DNA from: Aedoeadaptatus coxii
GTDB taxonomy: Bacteria > Bacillota > Clostridia > Tissierellales > Peptoniphilaceae
Assembly (NCBI RefSeq): GCF_001553115.1
Contig: NZ_KQ960182.1
Coordinates: 1 to 64,000, forward strand
DNA length: 64,000 nucleotides
Reading direction: 5' to 3'
Shown here: piece by piece, positions 17,173-24,973 of the stretch
How positions within the stretch are numbered: the first letter of the stretch is position 1
How the letters are laid out: each line of letters starts with the position of its first letter
Made by a program: the position numbers and the translations under genes
The notes under the pieces: generated by a model
What the model saw: the letters and a program-made list of their open reading frames with translations, nothing else
Told to the model about the DNA's origin: nothing
Database searches by the model: none

Positions 17173-18645
17173 ATGAACTTATTTAATTCAAAACCGACCA
17201 TCATTTACTTAGAAGATCGCGTCGGATATATAGCTACAAAAGGTAACGATAAAGAACAAACTGCCCCGGTAGCGTTTGACGTTCCCGCGAACGTCATCGA
17301 AGACGGGCGCATTAGAGACAACAGCCAGTTACACTATTTAATAAAACAAAATCTTGAAAAAGCAGGCGCGCCTAAAAGTCCGTGCCTCTTTGTCGTAAGC
17401 ACAACCGATGCCGTAAACCGCACCATGCAAGTGCCTACTATGAGCGATAAAGAAATTCGTTCCCTCATTGATAATGAAAGCGACAATTTATTCGTTCAGA
17501 ATTTAGAAGATTACCGCATGATCTATCACGATCTGGAAAGCGGGGAAGACATTCACCATTTGCTCATCAGCATCTGTGCAGAGGATTTAATTCAAGGCTA
17601 TGTAGACCTTGCCAAAGGACTCGGTATTAAAATGACCGGTCTGCTTCCTCTTTCGACCTATCTCATGCAATACGCACATTTTTTAGGTGGCGGACGAATC
17701 GGCTTAATGGCGGCGACCCACGACGGTTTTTATTATGCACATGAAAACAGATATTACGGAAGAACCGAATCAAATGATGCATTAGCCGATCTGTTGGACC
17801 GCCACGATATCGAATTTTCCGATCTTTTGCGCGTTTATGAAGGCCAATACGATGAGCGAATCGTCGATATCGACCGCGACGCATTTCGTAGAGAATTGGA
17901 ATCTTCTTTTTACGACGCTCTAAGCCATATTGAAAACATTGGCAATGATTTTGCTCTCGAAGACCATAAACTTCTTACGGGATCTCTTGCCGAATGCGGG
18001 CTTTACAGTGACATTACAACGGATTCCGAGTACACTCTATTGCCGCTGGACGACATTTTTTCATTGGCAACGGATCATAAAGACGACTTAAAATTCTTCT
18101 CGAAAAAAGAATCGGGAACAACTTTCGATAAAAAATTAATTCTACCCATAGTTATCGTCGTTGCAGCCTTCGCGATTCTCGTCGGATCCTTTATGTACGG
18201 CGAAAAAATCAAACAGGAAAATCGCGAACTGATCGTCGAATCTACAAAACAACAAGAGCAGGAAGAAGCGGAAGCATCACAATCCGATCATGGCGGAGAT
18301 CAAGTAGATATCGCTGATATTATTACCAAGGTTAAGAATTCTGCGCCGGACAGCATAACGGTTACTAACTTGGATTATCAAAGCGATACGCTGGCGATTT
18401 CCGGAGAAACGACAGATTCCGCCGCTATTGAAAGCTGGAAAAATGAACTTGAAAGCGTCCTCGGCAAATCCGTAAACGAAGAGCCCACAGCGACTATAGG
18501 TGATACCATTTATTTTAAATTCACTGTGCCCCTCCAAGGAGACGCTTCCAATAGTGAGGAACAATCTACTGACACAGGCGAAGATTCGAGTTCCGATCTA
18601 CATGAAAATAGTGGAACCGATAGTAATCAGGGACAAAGCCTGTAG
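17173..18645 (+). CDS. PilM-PilN-like fusion (GspL-like pilus alignment protein)
   Basis: 490 residues. Residues 1-315 look like a PilM/GspL-type actin-like cytoplasmic domain (start TIIYLEDRVGYIATKG; conserved-looking MSDKEIRSLIDNE). One membrane helix (about 318-340, LPIVIVVAAFAILVGSFMYG) follows. An acidic, glutamine-rich linker then leads to an outside domain of about 90 residues with the pattern of PilN (ITVTNLDYQSDTLAISGET), and a Ser/Asp-rich tail. In most type IV pilus operons PilM and PilN are separate; a single chain is the arrangement of GspL in type II secretion. I infer that it links the assembly motor to the envelope. The domain reading comes from pattern, not from a search. Confidence 0.65.
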   Translation: MNLFNSKPTIIYLEDRVGYIATKGNDKEQTAPVAFDVPANVIEDGRIRDNSQLHYLIKQNLEKAGAPKSPCLFVVSTTDAVNRTMQVPTMSDKEIRSLIDNESDNLFVQNLEDYRMIYHDLESGEDIHHLLISICAEDLIQGYVDLAKGLGIKMTGLLPLSTYLMQYAHFLGGGRIGLMAATHDGFYYAHENRYYGRTESNDALADLLDRHDIEFSDLLRVYEGQYDERIVDIDRDAFRRELESSFYDALSHIENIGNDFALEDHKLLTGSLAECGLYSDITTDSEYTLLPLDDIFSLATDHKDDLKFFSKKESGTTFDKKLILPIVIVVAAFAILVGSFMYGEKIKQENRELIVESTKQQEQEEAEASQSDHGGDQVDIADIITKVKNSAPDSITVTNLDYQSDTLAISGETTDSAAIESWKNELESVLGKSVNEEPTATIGDTIYFKFTVPLQGDASNSEEQSTDTGEDSSSDLHENSGTDSNQGQSL

Positions 18646-18653
18646 GAGTGTTT

Positions 18654-19655
18654 ATGAAACGATACGACAAAGTAGGGAAACTTCCAAATGATGAACTGGA
18701 CGAGCTTATTCTTTCAAAAATTAAAAATCGTCGCCCCGAAATCATCGGCGGTTCATCCATAGGTGAAGATACAGCAGTATTGGATTTAGAAGGGGATTAC
18801 GTCGTTTTGAGCAGCGATCCCATAACGGGCGCGGCAGATCATCTCGGCACCCTTGCGATCAATATCAGCGTCAACGATATATCGACAAAATCAGCCGACG
18901 CCGTTGGGGTGTTGCTTACGTTACTTTTGCCGGTGAATACTACTTCAGTGGAAATCGAAAAAATAATGTACGACGCTCAAAAGGCGGCTGATGACGTCGA
19001 CATGGATATCATCGGCGGCCACACGGAAATTACCGATGCGGTGACAAAGCCCGTCATGGTCTCGACAGTAGTCGGACGCGTAAAAAAGAACGCTATGCCC
19101 GATGCCCGTGCGATCCGGCCCGGATACGTTGTCGCCATGACGAAATACGCCGGCTTGGAGGGCACCGCCATTCTGTGCAATGATTTCGGCGAAGAATTAA
19201 AGGCCATCGGCGACGATATTCTTTCCAAGGGAAGATCCTTGATTGGCAACACGAGTGTTCGGCGAGAAGGAGAAATCGCCTCTAAATACCGTATCGGCTA
19301 TATGCACGACGTAACGGAAGGCGGTATTGAAGGCGCTCTTTGGGAAGCGTCGAAAGCTATCGGTAAGGGAATCGAAATCAATAAAAAAGATATTCCCATT
19401 CACGAATCCACCGAAAAAATAGCGGGGATGCTGAACATTAATCCTTATCGACTCATTTCCTCAGGCTCCATGGTCATCGTCATGGATGAACGTGATGTGG
19501 AAGACATGACGTGCGACCTTCAAAAGGATCAAATCTTGTTGACCGTTATCGGCAAAGTTGTGGAAACGGATCAAATGATTTTTGCAGATGAAGGCGTCGC
19601 CATTGAGGCGCCCGGCCCCGATGATTTGTTTAAAGCTATCGCTCAATTACAATAA
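18654..19655 (+). CDS. AIR synthase-like (HypE/PurM/ThiL superfamily) enzyme
   Basis: 333 residues from the ATG at 18654 behind TAGGAG. The superfamily amino half is visible: GEDTAVLDLEGDYVVLSSDP, then NISVNDISTKSADAVG, the nucleotide-binding acidic region of PurM/SelD/ThiL/HypE proteins. The carboxyl half has MHDVTEGGIEGALWEASKA, the usual glycine-rich segment. No hydrogenase maturation, purine or thiamine genes are nearby, so the substrate is unknown. It sits between the pilus cluster and the amidase with only 8 bases before it, probably in the same transcript. Confidence 0.8.
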   Translation: MKRYDKVGKLPNDELDELILSKIKNRRPEIIGGSSIGEDTAVLDLEGDYVVLSSDPITGAADHLGTLAINISVNDISTKSADAVGVLLTLLLPVNTTSVEIEKIMYDAQKAADDVDMDIIGGHTEITDAVTKPVMVSTVVGRVKKNAMPDARAIRPGYVVAMTKYAGLEGTAILCNDFGEELKAIGDDILSKGRSLIGNTSVRREGEIASKYRIGYMHDVTEGGIEGALWEASKAIGKGIEINKKDIPIHESTEKIAGMLNINPYRLISSGSMVIVMDERDVEDMTCDLQKDQILLTVIGKVVETDQMIFADEGVAIEAPGPDDLFKAIAQLQ

Positions 19656-19676
19656 AATTACAAAACATTTCATGCG

Positions 19677-19705
19677 TTGACTTTAATGGATCTTCTCTTC
19701 ATAAT
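19677..19705 (+). promoter_or_regulatory. Promoter of the secreted amidase gene
   Basis: TTGACT (19677-19682) and CATAAT (19700-19705) are 17 bases apart, 40 bases before the start. AGGAGG lies just before the ATG. Confidence 0.6.
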
Positions 19706-19744
19706 TAATAATGACAAAATGTTACAAATTATGAGGAGGTTTTC

Positions 19745-20983
19745 ATGAAACGATTATTTAAAACCCTTGCCCTCAGTATGGCCATGATGATGTCTTTATC
19801 CTCGTATGCCATGGCGAAGGGATCGAATGTTCAGATAAAAGTTAAAGGCGCGCGTAAAAATGTTGCAACTGCCAATGTAGTGGTTAACGGCTACAATCTA
19901 AAAAGTCGTTATGCGCCTTACGTGGATGGAAATCGCACCTTTGTACCTATTCGTGAATTGACGGAGTTAATGGGCGCCGATGTTCAATGGGATCAAGGAA
20001 CAAAATCGGTTCGCATCAGACTTCGCAATCAAGACGTAAAACTCAAAATCAACAGCTCTGTCGTCTACGTCAACAATAAAAAAATGCAGATGGACAAACA
20101 ATCCACTCCGAGACTTACGCAATACGTGCGTCAAAACGGCGACTACAAAACCATGGTACCCCTACGTTTTCTCTCGGAGAACTTAGGCTTTAATGTGCAA
20201 TGGAACAATGCTGCACGGCAAGCCAGCGTGTCAAACGGTTCTGTTCAAGCTCCTCAAAAAAGAGTAAATCAAAATAACAAACCGGCAGTACCGCCGAAGC
20301 CGCAGGTCAAAAAGCCTAACACGGTCCCTGCAAATAAACCAAGTGTTGCAGTACAAGATAAGGGATCCAATCAAATAGAAGTTCCCCGTCGCGTTGAAAA
20401 GCCGAAAAATGGAAAACCGACAGTCGTCATCGATCCCGGTCATGGCGGCAAAGACAGTGGTGCTATCGGTGTCGATCGGTCCATGGAAAAAACTTGGGCT
20501 CTTAAAACGGCTCAACGTGTCGAAGGTTTACTGAGACAACAAGGCTATCAAGTCATTATGACGCGTACACGGGATGAGTATATCCAATTGGCGGAACGTG
20601 CCAGAATTGCCAACGATGCCAATGCCGACATTTTCTTAAGTATTCACTTTAATTCCGGTGGTAGCGAAAAACCGAGAGGGGTCGAAGTGCTTTATGCTTC
20701 GGAAAACAATGTTAGTCTAAAAAAACAAGCCGGCGATCAACGCCGTTTGGCCAATGAAGTTTTGAAATCGGTGTTAAAAGAAACGGGTATGAGCAGTCGC
20801 GGCATTAAAAATCGCCCGGAACTTGCCGTATTGCGTTTGACGAAGATGAATGCCGCACTTGTCGAAGGCGGATTTATGTCCAATCCCGATGAGATGGATA
20901 TTATTAAATCGGATGCCTATCTCGATAAATTGGCGAGAGGTATCGTCAACGGTATCGTAAACTTTGATCAAAAATACTTGTAA
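19745..20983 (+). CDS. Secreted N-acetylmuramoyl-L-alanine amidase with stalk domain
   Basis: 412 residues. A signal peptide (1-24, ending SSYAMA) is followed by a copper-amine-oxidase-N-like stalk domain (about 40-155), recognisable by FVPIRELTELMGADVQWD and VPLRFLSENLGFNVQWN. After a proline/lysine/asparagine-rich linker (160-220) comes an Amidase_3 catalytic domain with the zinc ligands in DPGHGG and LSIHFNSG and the catalytic glutamate in LVEGGFMSN. The enzyme cleaves stem peptides from glycan strands outside the cell. It has its own promoter and a terminator directly after it. Confidence 0.95.
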   Translation: MKRLFKTLALSMAMMMSLSSYAMAKGSNVQIKVKGARKNVATANVVVNGYNLKSRYAPYVDGNRTFVPIRELTELMGADVQWDQGTKSVRIRLRNQDVKLKINSSVVYVNNKKMQMDKQSTPRLTQYVRQNGDYKTMVPLRFLSENLGFNVQWNNAARQASVSNGSVQAPQKRVNQNNKPAVPPKPQVKKPNTVPANKPSVAVQDKGSNQIEVPRRVEKPKNGKPTVVIDPGHGGKDSGAIGVDRSMEKTWALKTAQRVEGLLRQQGYQVIMTRTRDEYIQLAERARIANDANADIFLSIHFNSGGSEKPRGVEVLYASENNVSLKKQAGDQRRLANEVLKSVLKETGMSSRGIKNRPELAVLRLTKMNAALVEGGFMSNPDEMDIIKSDAYLDKLARGIVNGIVNFDQKYL

Positions 20984-21008
20984 GGAAGGCGGAAAGCCTT
21001 CCTTTTTT
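20983..21008 (+). terminator. Intrinsic terminator after the amidase gene
   Basis: GGAAGGC-5-GCCTTCC (20984-21002) is followed by six T. The hairpin starts right after the amidase stop and ends before the ribosome binding site of rdgB, so it partly isolates rdgB. Confidence 0.85.
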
Positions 21009-21020
21009 AAAGGAGAAACT

Positions 21021-21599
21021 ATGAAAATCATTCTGTCCACAGACAACGCTCACAAATTAAATGAAATTGGAGAATTATTGGAAGGCAAAGTGCAGCTTCT
21101 GAGCAAAACGGAAGCGGGCTTCGGAGATCTCCATCCTGTTGAAGACGGCGATACGCTGGAAGCCAATGCCTTCATCAAAATAAAAGATATCCTTTGCGAC
21201 GCTGATGATATTGTAATCGGCGACGATACCGGTCTTTTTGTTCATGCATTAAATGGGGAACCGGGCGTCTACTCTGCACGCTATGCCGGCCCGGAAGGAA
21301 ACGATGAGAAGAATCGAAAAAAATTATTAAAAGCCCTGGACGGCGTGGAGGATCGCTCCGCTTATTTTAAAACGGTGATCGCCGTCAAACGAGGAGAAGA
21401 AAACTATACGGTAGAAGGAATTTGTCGTGGAAAAATCATTGAAGAGGAAAGAGGAAACTCCGGTTTTGGTTACGACCCTCTATTTGTTCCCGAAGGTGAG
21501 GAAAAAACTTTTGCCGAAATGAGCGATGAACAAAAAAATGCCATTAGCCATCGAGGCCGCGCCTTGCAGGCATTTATTAAATCTATTAATTTAGCTTAA
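21021..21599 (+). CDS. rdgB: XTP/dITP diphosphatase (RdgB/HAM1 family)
   Basis: 192 residues from the ATG at 21021, which follows AAAGGAG by 6 bases; a longer frame from 20964 would run through the terminator. Family motifs are complete: STDNAHKLNEI at the amino end, GDDTGLFVHALNGEPGVYSA, FGYDPLFVPEG and SHRGRALQAF near the carboxyl end. The enzyme hydrolyses ITP, XTP and their deoxy forms to keep the nucleotide pool clean. Confidence 0.96.
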   Translation: MKIILSTDNAHKLNEIGELLEGKVQLLSKTEAGFGDLHPVEDGDTLEANAFIKIKDILCDADDIVIGDDTGLFVHALNGEPGVYSARYAGPEGNDEKNRKKLLKALDGVEDRSAYFKTVIAVKRGEENYTVEGICRGKIIEEERGNSGFGYDPLFVPEGEEKTFAEMSDEQKNAISHRGRALQAFIKSINLA

Positions 21600-21605
21600 A
21601 AGCAT

Positions 21606-21634
21606 TTGACATAAACCTTAATCGATGTTAACAT
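21606..21634 (+). promoter_or_regulatory. Promoter of the tRNA pair
   Basis: TTGACA (21606-21611) and TAACAT (21629-21634), exactly 17 bases apart, about 20 bases before tRNA-His. Confidence 0.7.
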
Positions 21635-21654
21635 GTATCTATCGTCAAATTTGT

Positions 21655-21732
21655 GGTGGGTATGGCCTAGTCGGTTAAGGCGCCAGATTGTGGTCCTGGA
21701 GACCGTGGGTTCGATTCCCACTATCCACCCCA
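21655..21732 (+). tRNA. tRNA-His (GTG)
   Basis: A full cloverleaf with acceptor GTGGGTA/TATCCAC, D arm GCCT/AGGC, anticodon loop TTGTGGT (anticodon GTG), T arm GTGGG-TTCGATT-CCCAC and an encoded CCA. The extra G at 21655 opposite discriminator C is the hallmark of tRNA-His. The lowest anticodon-stem pair (31-39) is A opposite C, a mismatch; the other four pairs are sound. Confidence 0.95.
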
Positions 21733-21751
21733 TAATCCTTTTAGGATTTAA

Positions 21752-21767
21752 ACTCGCTTCGGCGAGT
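21752..21767 (+). other. Small hairpin between the two tRNAs
   Basis: ACTCGC-TTCG-GCGAGT forms a stable UUCG tetraloop hairpin without a T-run, more likely a processing signal in the joint tRNA transcript than a terminator. Confidence 0.4.
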
Positions 21768-21770
21768 TCT

Positions 21771-21854
21771 GCGGGAATGGCGGAATTGGCAGACGCGCTA
21801 GACTTAGGATCTAGTGTCATTGACGTGGGGGTTCAAGTCCTCTTTCCCGCACCA
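21771..21854 (+). tRNA. tRNA-Leu (TAG)
   Basis: Class II cloverleaf of 84 bases: acceptor GCGGGAA/TTCCCGC, anticodon stem CTAGA/TCTAG with loop CTTAGGA (anticodon TAG, reading CUN codons), long variable arm, T loop TTCAAGT, discriminator A and encoded CCA. Confidence 0.96.
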
Positions 21855-21888
21855 ATTATCATACGGTTAAGACGATAACGTATGACGA

Positions 21889-21918
21889 CAACACCTTCGA
21901 GAGAGGGTGTTTTTTTAT
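21889..21918 (+). terminator. Terminator of the tRNA transcript
   Basis: AACACC (21890-21895) pairs with GGTGTT (21906-21911), followed by a run of seven T. Confidence 0.75.
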
Positions 21919-22077
21919 TTTCAATAGTTATACCGGGGAGCGATCTTGTGCTATGCTGACGATTTCTTTTCTCATTGTGAGGGCAACTTACAAGGCGTTA
22001 TTCAACGTGGTGTACCGATTGGATTCTTTTATTCTATAAAATTGATTAATTTACCCATCGTCTTTTTATGCAATGTG

Positions 22078-22107
22078 TTGAAGATGACGGCGTGTTTATA
22101 TTACAAT
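22078..22107 (+). promoter_or_regulatory. Candidate promoter of plsX-acpP-rnc
   Basis: TTGAAG (22078-22083) and TACAAT (22102-22107) at 18-base spacing, 50 bases before plsX. The stretch 21919-22157 otherwise shows no gene; I see no FapR-type palindrome. Confidence 0.4.
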
Positions 22108-22157
22108 GATGAAGATAGTGCACGGTATGTGCGTAAATTCTTTTCAAAGGGGTTATT

Positions 22158-23093
22158 ATGAAAATAGCATATGATTGTCAGGGCGGAGATAACGCGCCCG
22201 AAGCTATTGTACGCGGTGCTTTGAAAGCCGCAGAAGTATTTAACTGTACGCCATATTTTTATGGCGATGCAGATCGTATAAAAGTAATTGACGGCGTCGA
22301 TCCCGATTATGTGATCCACTGCAGCGAATCCATTGAAGGCGATGAGAGCCCGACGATGGCAATTCGAAAAAAGAAAGACAGTGCAATCGTTCGTGCTCTT
22401 TTCGATTTAAAGGAAGATCGCGTGGACGGTGTAATTAGTGCCGGCAGCACGGGCGCTTTATTGGCAGGCGGTATGTTTATCGTTTCGCGACAAGAAGGGG
22501 TGGAACGTGCAGCGCTTCCGGTAATCCTTACTGTCGGCTCTCAAACTAAACTATTATTGGATGTCGGTGCGAATATGGATGCTTCGCCTGAAATGCTCCT
22601 GAGTTTTGCCAAGATGGGTGCGGATTACCTTTCCCATGTGGAAGGAGTAGAGAATCCGTCCGTCGGGCTTTTAAATGTCGGGACGGAAAAAGGCAAGGGC
22701 AACCGTCAGACAAAAGATGCCTACGAACTTTTTGAAGAAAATCTTCCGAATTTTTACGGCAATGTGGAAGCGCGAGACGTTTTATTTAAAAGCAGCGATG
22801 TTATCGTGTGTGACGGATTCGCCGGTAATGTAATGTTGAAAAGCATGGAAGGGGTTATCGGTTACGTGCAACACGCGTTAAAAAGCGGATTGATGCGAGA
22901 AGATTGCAGTCCTGAAGTTCAAGCATGGGTTGGGAAGTTCGCAAAGGAAGCCCTTGGAGCTCTCGACTATACTCGATACGGTGGCGTGCCTTTATTGGGA
23001 TTGAAAAAGCCCTTATTTAAAGCTCACGGTTCCTCAGATGAAGAGGCCATTGTATCGGCGACTAAAGCGTTAATTAAAATGATTAAAGAATAA
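22158..23093 (+). CDS. plsX: Phosphate acyltransferase PlsX
   Basis: 311 residues, slightly short of the usual 330. Start MKIAYDCQGGDNAPEAIVRGA is typical (D-x-x-G-G-D-x-A-P), and GAxSTGA-like SAGSTGALLAGG and CDGFAGNVMLKSMEG are the expected active-site regions. PlsX makes acyl-phosphate from acyl-ACP, the first step of phospholipid synthesis with PlsY. The acyl carrier protein gene follows after 16 bases, giving enzyme and carrier together. Confidence 0.96.
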   Translation: MKIAYDCQGGDNAPEAIVRGALKAAEVFNCTPYFYGDADRIKVIDGVDPDYVIHCSESIEGDESPTMAIRKKKDSAIVRALFDLKEDRVDGVISAGSTGALLAGGMFIVSRQEGVERAALPVILTVGSQTKLLLDVGANMDASPEMLLSFAKMGADYLSHVEGVENPSVGLLNVGTEKGKGNRQTKDAYELFEENLPNFYGNVEARDVLFKSSDVIVCDGFAGNVMLKSMEGVIGYVQHALKSGLMREDCSPEVQAWVGKFAKEALGALDYTRYGGVPLLGLKKPLFKAHGSSDEEAIVSATKALIKMIKE

Positions 23094-23109
23094 GGGGAGG
23101 ATCGTTACT

Positions 23110-23337
23110 ATGAAAGAAAAAGTGTTACAAATTATTGCCGAACAGCTCAATATGGAGCCGGAAGATTTAGAACCTGAAATGGATTTTGTCGATGATTTAA
23201 ACCAAGATTCCATTGAGCTCGTAGAATTAATTATGAGTTTAGAAGATGAGTTCGGCATTGAAGTGGACGAGGAAAAACTGGAACAAGTGCGCACAGTCGG
23301 CGATGTCCTCGATTTAGTAGAGGAATTAGACATCTAG
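23110..23337 (+). CDS. acpP: Acyl carrier protein
   Basis: 75 residues, strongly acidic, with the phosphopantetheine site in NQDSIELVELIM; the serine of D-S is the attachment point (DSIE instead of the common DSLD). It carries acyl chains for PlsX and fatty-acid synthesis. Its stop codon shares a base with the GTG start of rnc, so the order plsX-acpP-rnc is translationally linked. Confidence 0.95.
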   Translation: MKEKVLQIIAEQLNMEPEDLEPEMDFVDDLNQDSIELVELIMSLEDEFGIEVDEEKLEQVRTVGDVLDLVEELDI

Positions 23338-24008
23338 TGGATTTCACTATTCTGGAAGAGAAAATAGGGATTCATTTTAAAGATAAGTCTCTATTGGAAG
23401 CGGCATTTACTCATAAAACCTACGCCAAAGAACATAACACCAATTCCTATGAACGTTTGGAGTTTTTAGGCGATAGTGTTCTAAATTTTATCGTGGGAGA
23501 TTATTTATTTCATCGCGGACGTTACAACGAGGGGATGCTTACGAAATATCGTTCGGCTTTTGTGAGGGAAAAGTCCTTAAAGCGAGCGGCTCGAGATTTA
23601 AACTTGTCGGACTTTCTCTTAATGGGCACAGAACTTCGCCGTGACGAGAAGTATAATGTTCAAATCGATGATCTTTACGAGGCTCTTGTGGCGGCAATTT
23701 ATCTCGACCGGGGTTTCGAGAGTGCAAAGTATTTTGTTGAAAAGACGCTTTTGCAATATGATGTCACCATCGACGATGATTATAAATCGCGAGTACAGGA
23801 GATTATGCAAAAACGATACCGCGACAATGTCTTGAGTTACACGACCCATGAAATCAATCCGGCAGCTCTGGGCAATGAAGATCGTTTCGAAGCGGAAGTT
23901 TGGATTTCCGGAAAAAGGCTGGCAGCGGGAAGAGGACGCAATAAGAAAAGTGCCGAAAACAGTGCTGCCGAGGCACTTATAGAAAAGATCGATCATGGCG
24001 AAGTGTAA
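23337..24008 (+). CDS. rnc: Ribonuclease III
   Basis: 223 residues from a GTG overlapping the acpP stop by one base. The signature YERLEFLGDSVLNF near residue 38, the second acidic site DLYEALVAAIYLD near residue 108, and a carboxyl double-stranded-RNA-binding domain (about 150-220, ending KKSAENSAAEALIEKI) are all present. It cuts double-stranded RNA in rRNA maturation. It overlaps the next gene by 14 bases. Confidence 0.97.
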   Translation: MDFTILEEKIGIHFKDKSLLEAAFTHKTYAKEHNTNSYERLEFLGDSVLNFIVGDYLFHRGRYNEGMLTKYRSAFVREKSLKRAARDLNLSDFLLMGTELRRDEKYNVQIDDLYEALVAAIYLDRGFESAKYFVEKTLLQYDVTIDDDYKSRVQEIMQKRYRDNVLSYTTHEINPAALGNEDRFEAEVWISGKRLAAGRGRNKKSAENSAAEALIEKIDHGEV

Positions 24009-24969
24009 TATTATTCCTATTTTTATTCCCTTCTCCGGATGTCCGATAAAATGCGTTTACTGCGATCAAAACCGCATTACCGGCGCTTCTTCTTTTAAAA
24101 CCGGAGAAGATGTAAGGGAAGAAATTTTAGAGGGTCTGCATCGAATGGGAAGCGATTCGGCGGAGGCTGCTTTTTACGGCGGAACCTTTACCATGCTGTC
24201 ACTAGAGCGACAAACAGAATTACTTTCCGCTGTAGGGCCCTTTATTAAAAGTGGCGACATTTCATCCATTCGCCTGTCGACGCGACCTGAACAATTAACC
24301 TCTGAAGATTTTATACGTTTAAAGGCGGCAGGGGTGAAGACCATTGAATTCGGCATTCAATCCATCGATCATCAGGTACTGTCAGAGTCCATGCGAGGAT
24401 TGGACTTGGCAACCATGGAAAAGACAGTTCGCCTTGCAAAAAGTCACGGATTATCCTTGGGACTACAGCAAATGATCGGCCTGCCGGAAGATACTTATGA
24501 AAAGGATAAGGATACTGCGAAGTGGATCGTACAATACGCCGACTTTGTCAGAATCTATCCTACGGTTGTATTTGAGAACACAGCACTTTACGAGCGATAT
24601 CTGGAAGGAAGCTATCGCCCCCTTAGCTTAAATAAGGCTATCGCCATATCAGCTGATCTATTGGATTTTTATGAATGCCATCATATTCCCGTCATACGCG
24701 TAGGGCTTCCTCAGATGGATCGGGAGGACTATGTCGAAGGCCCTTATGATGATAATTTTAGAGAATTCGCTGAATCGAAACGCCGTGTGGAGAAACTTCT
24801 TTGCCTCTATGACTCTATTGGTGAAATTGGGGCATCTTCCGGAGAAATTAATCGCATAATAGGGCCGAGGGGTTACGGTCGGAAATTGTTGGAAGATAGA
24901 TTCGGCCCCATTCGTTTTAATATTTTAAAAGACGAGACGAACGGTAGTGTAATTATAAAAGAAAGATGA
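23995..24969 (+). CDS. Radical SAM protein of the Elp3-like group
   Basis: 324 residues. The cluster motif is CPIKCVYCDQ (C-x3-C-x2-C) near residue 17, followed by the glycine-rich AAFYGGTFTML and the SAM-fold segments LSTRPEQLT and EFGIQSIDHQVL. This is the radical SAM gene regularly found between rnc and smc in Clostridia, similar in sequence to Elp3 and HemN-type enzymes but without an acetyltransferase domain. The reaction is unknown to me. The amino-terminal position of the cluster and the 14-base overlap with rnc are normal for this locus. Confidence 0.8.
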   Translation: MAKCNIIPIFIPFSGCPIKCVYCDQNRITGASSFKTGEDVREEILEGLHRMGSDSAEAAFYGGTFTMLSLERQTELLSAVGPFIKSGDISSIRLSTRPEQLTSEDFIRLKAAGVKTIEFGIQSIDHQVLSESMRGLDLATMEKTVRLAKSHGLSLGLQQMIGLPEDTYEKDKDTAKWIVQYADFVRIYPTVVFENTALYERYLEGSYRPLSLNKAIAISADLLDFYECHHIPVIRVGLPQMDREDYVEGPYDDNFREFAESKRRVEKLLCLYDSIGEIGASSGEINRIIGPRGYGRKLLEDRFGPIRFNILKDETNGSVIIKER

Positions 24970-24973
24970 TGCT

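Noticed and set aside
21946-22161. 71-codon frame just before plsX
   Set aside because: It overlaps the plsX start, lacks a ribosome binding site and contains the likely plsX promoter, so I treat it as non-coding.
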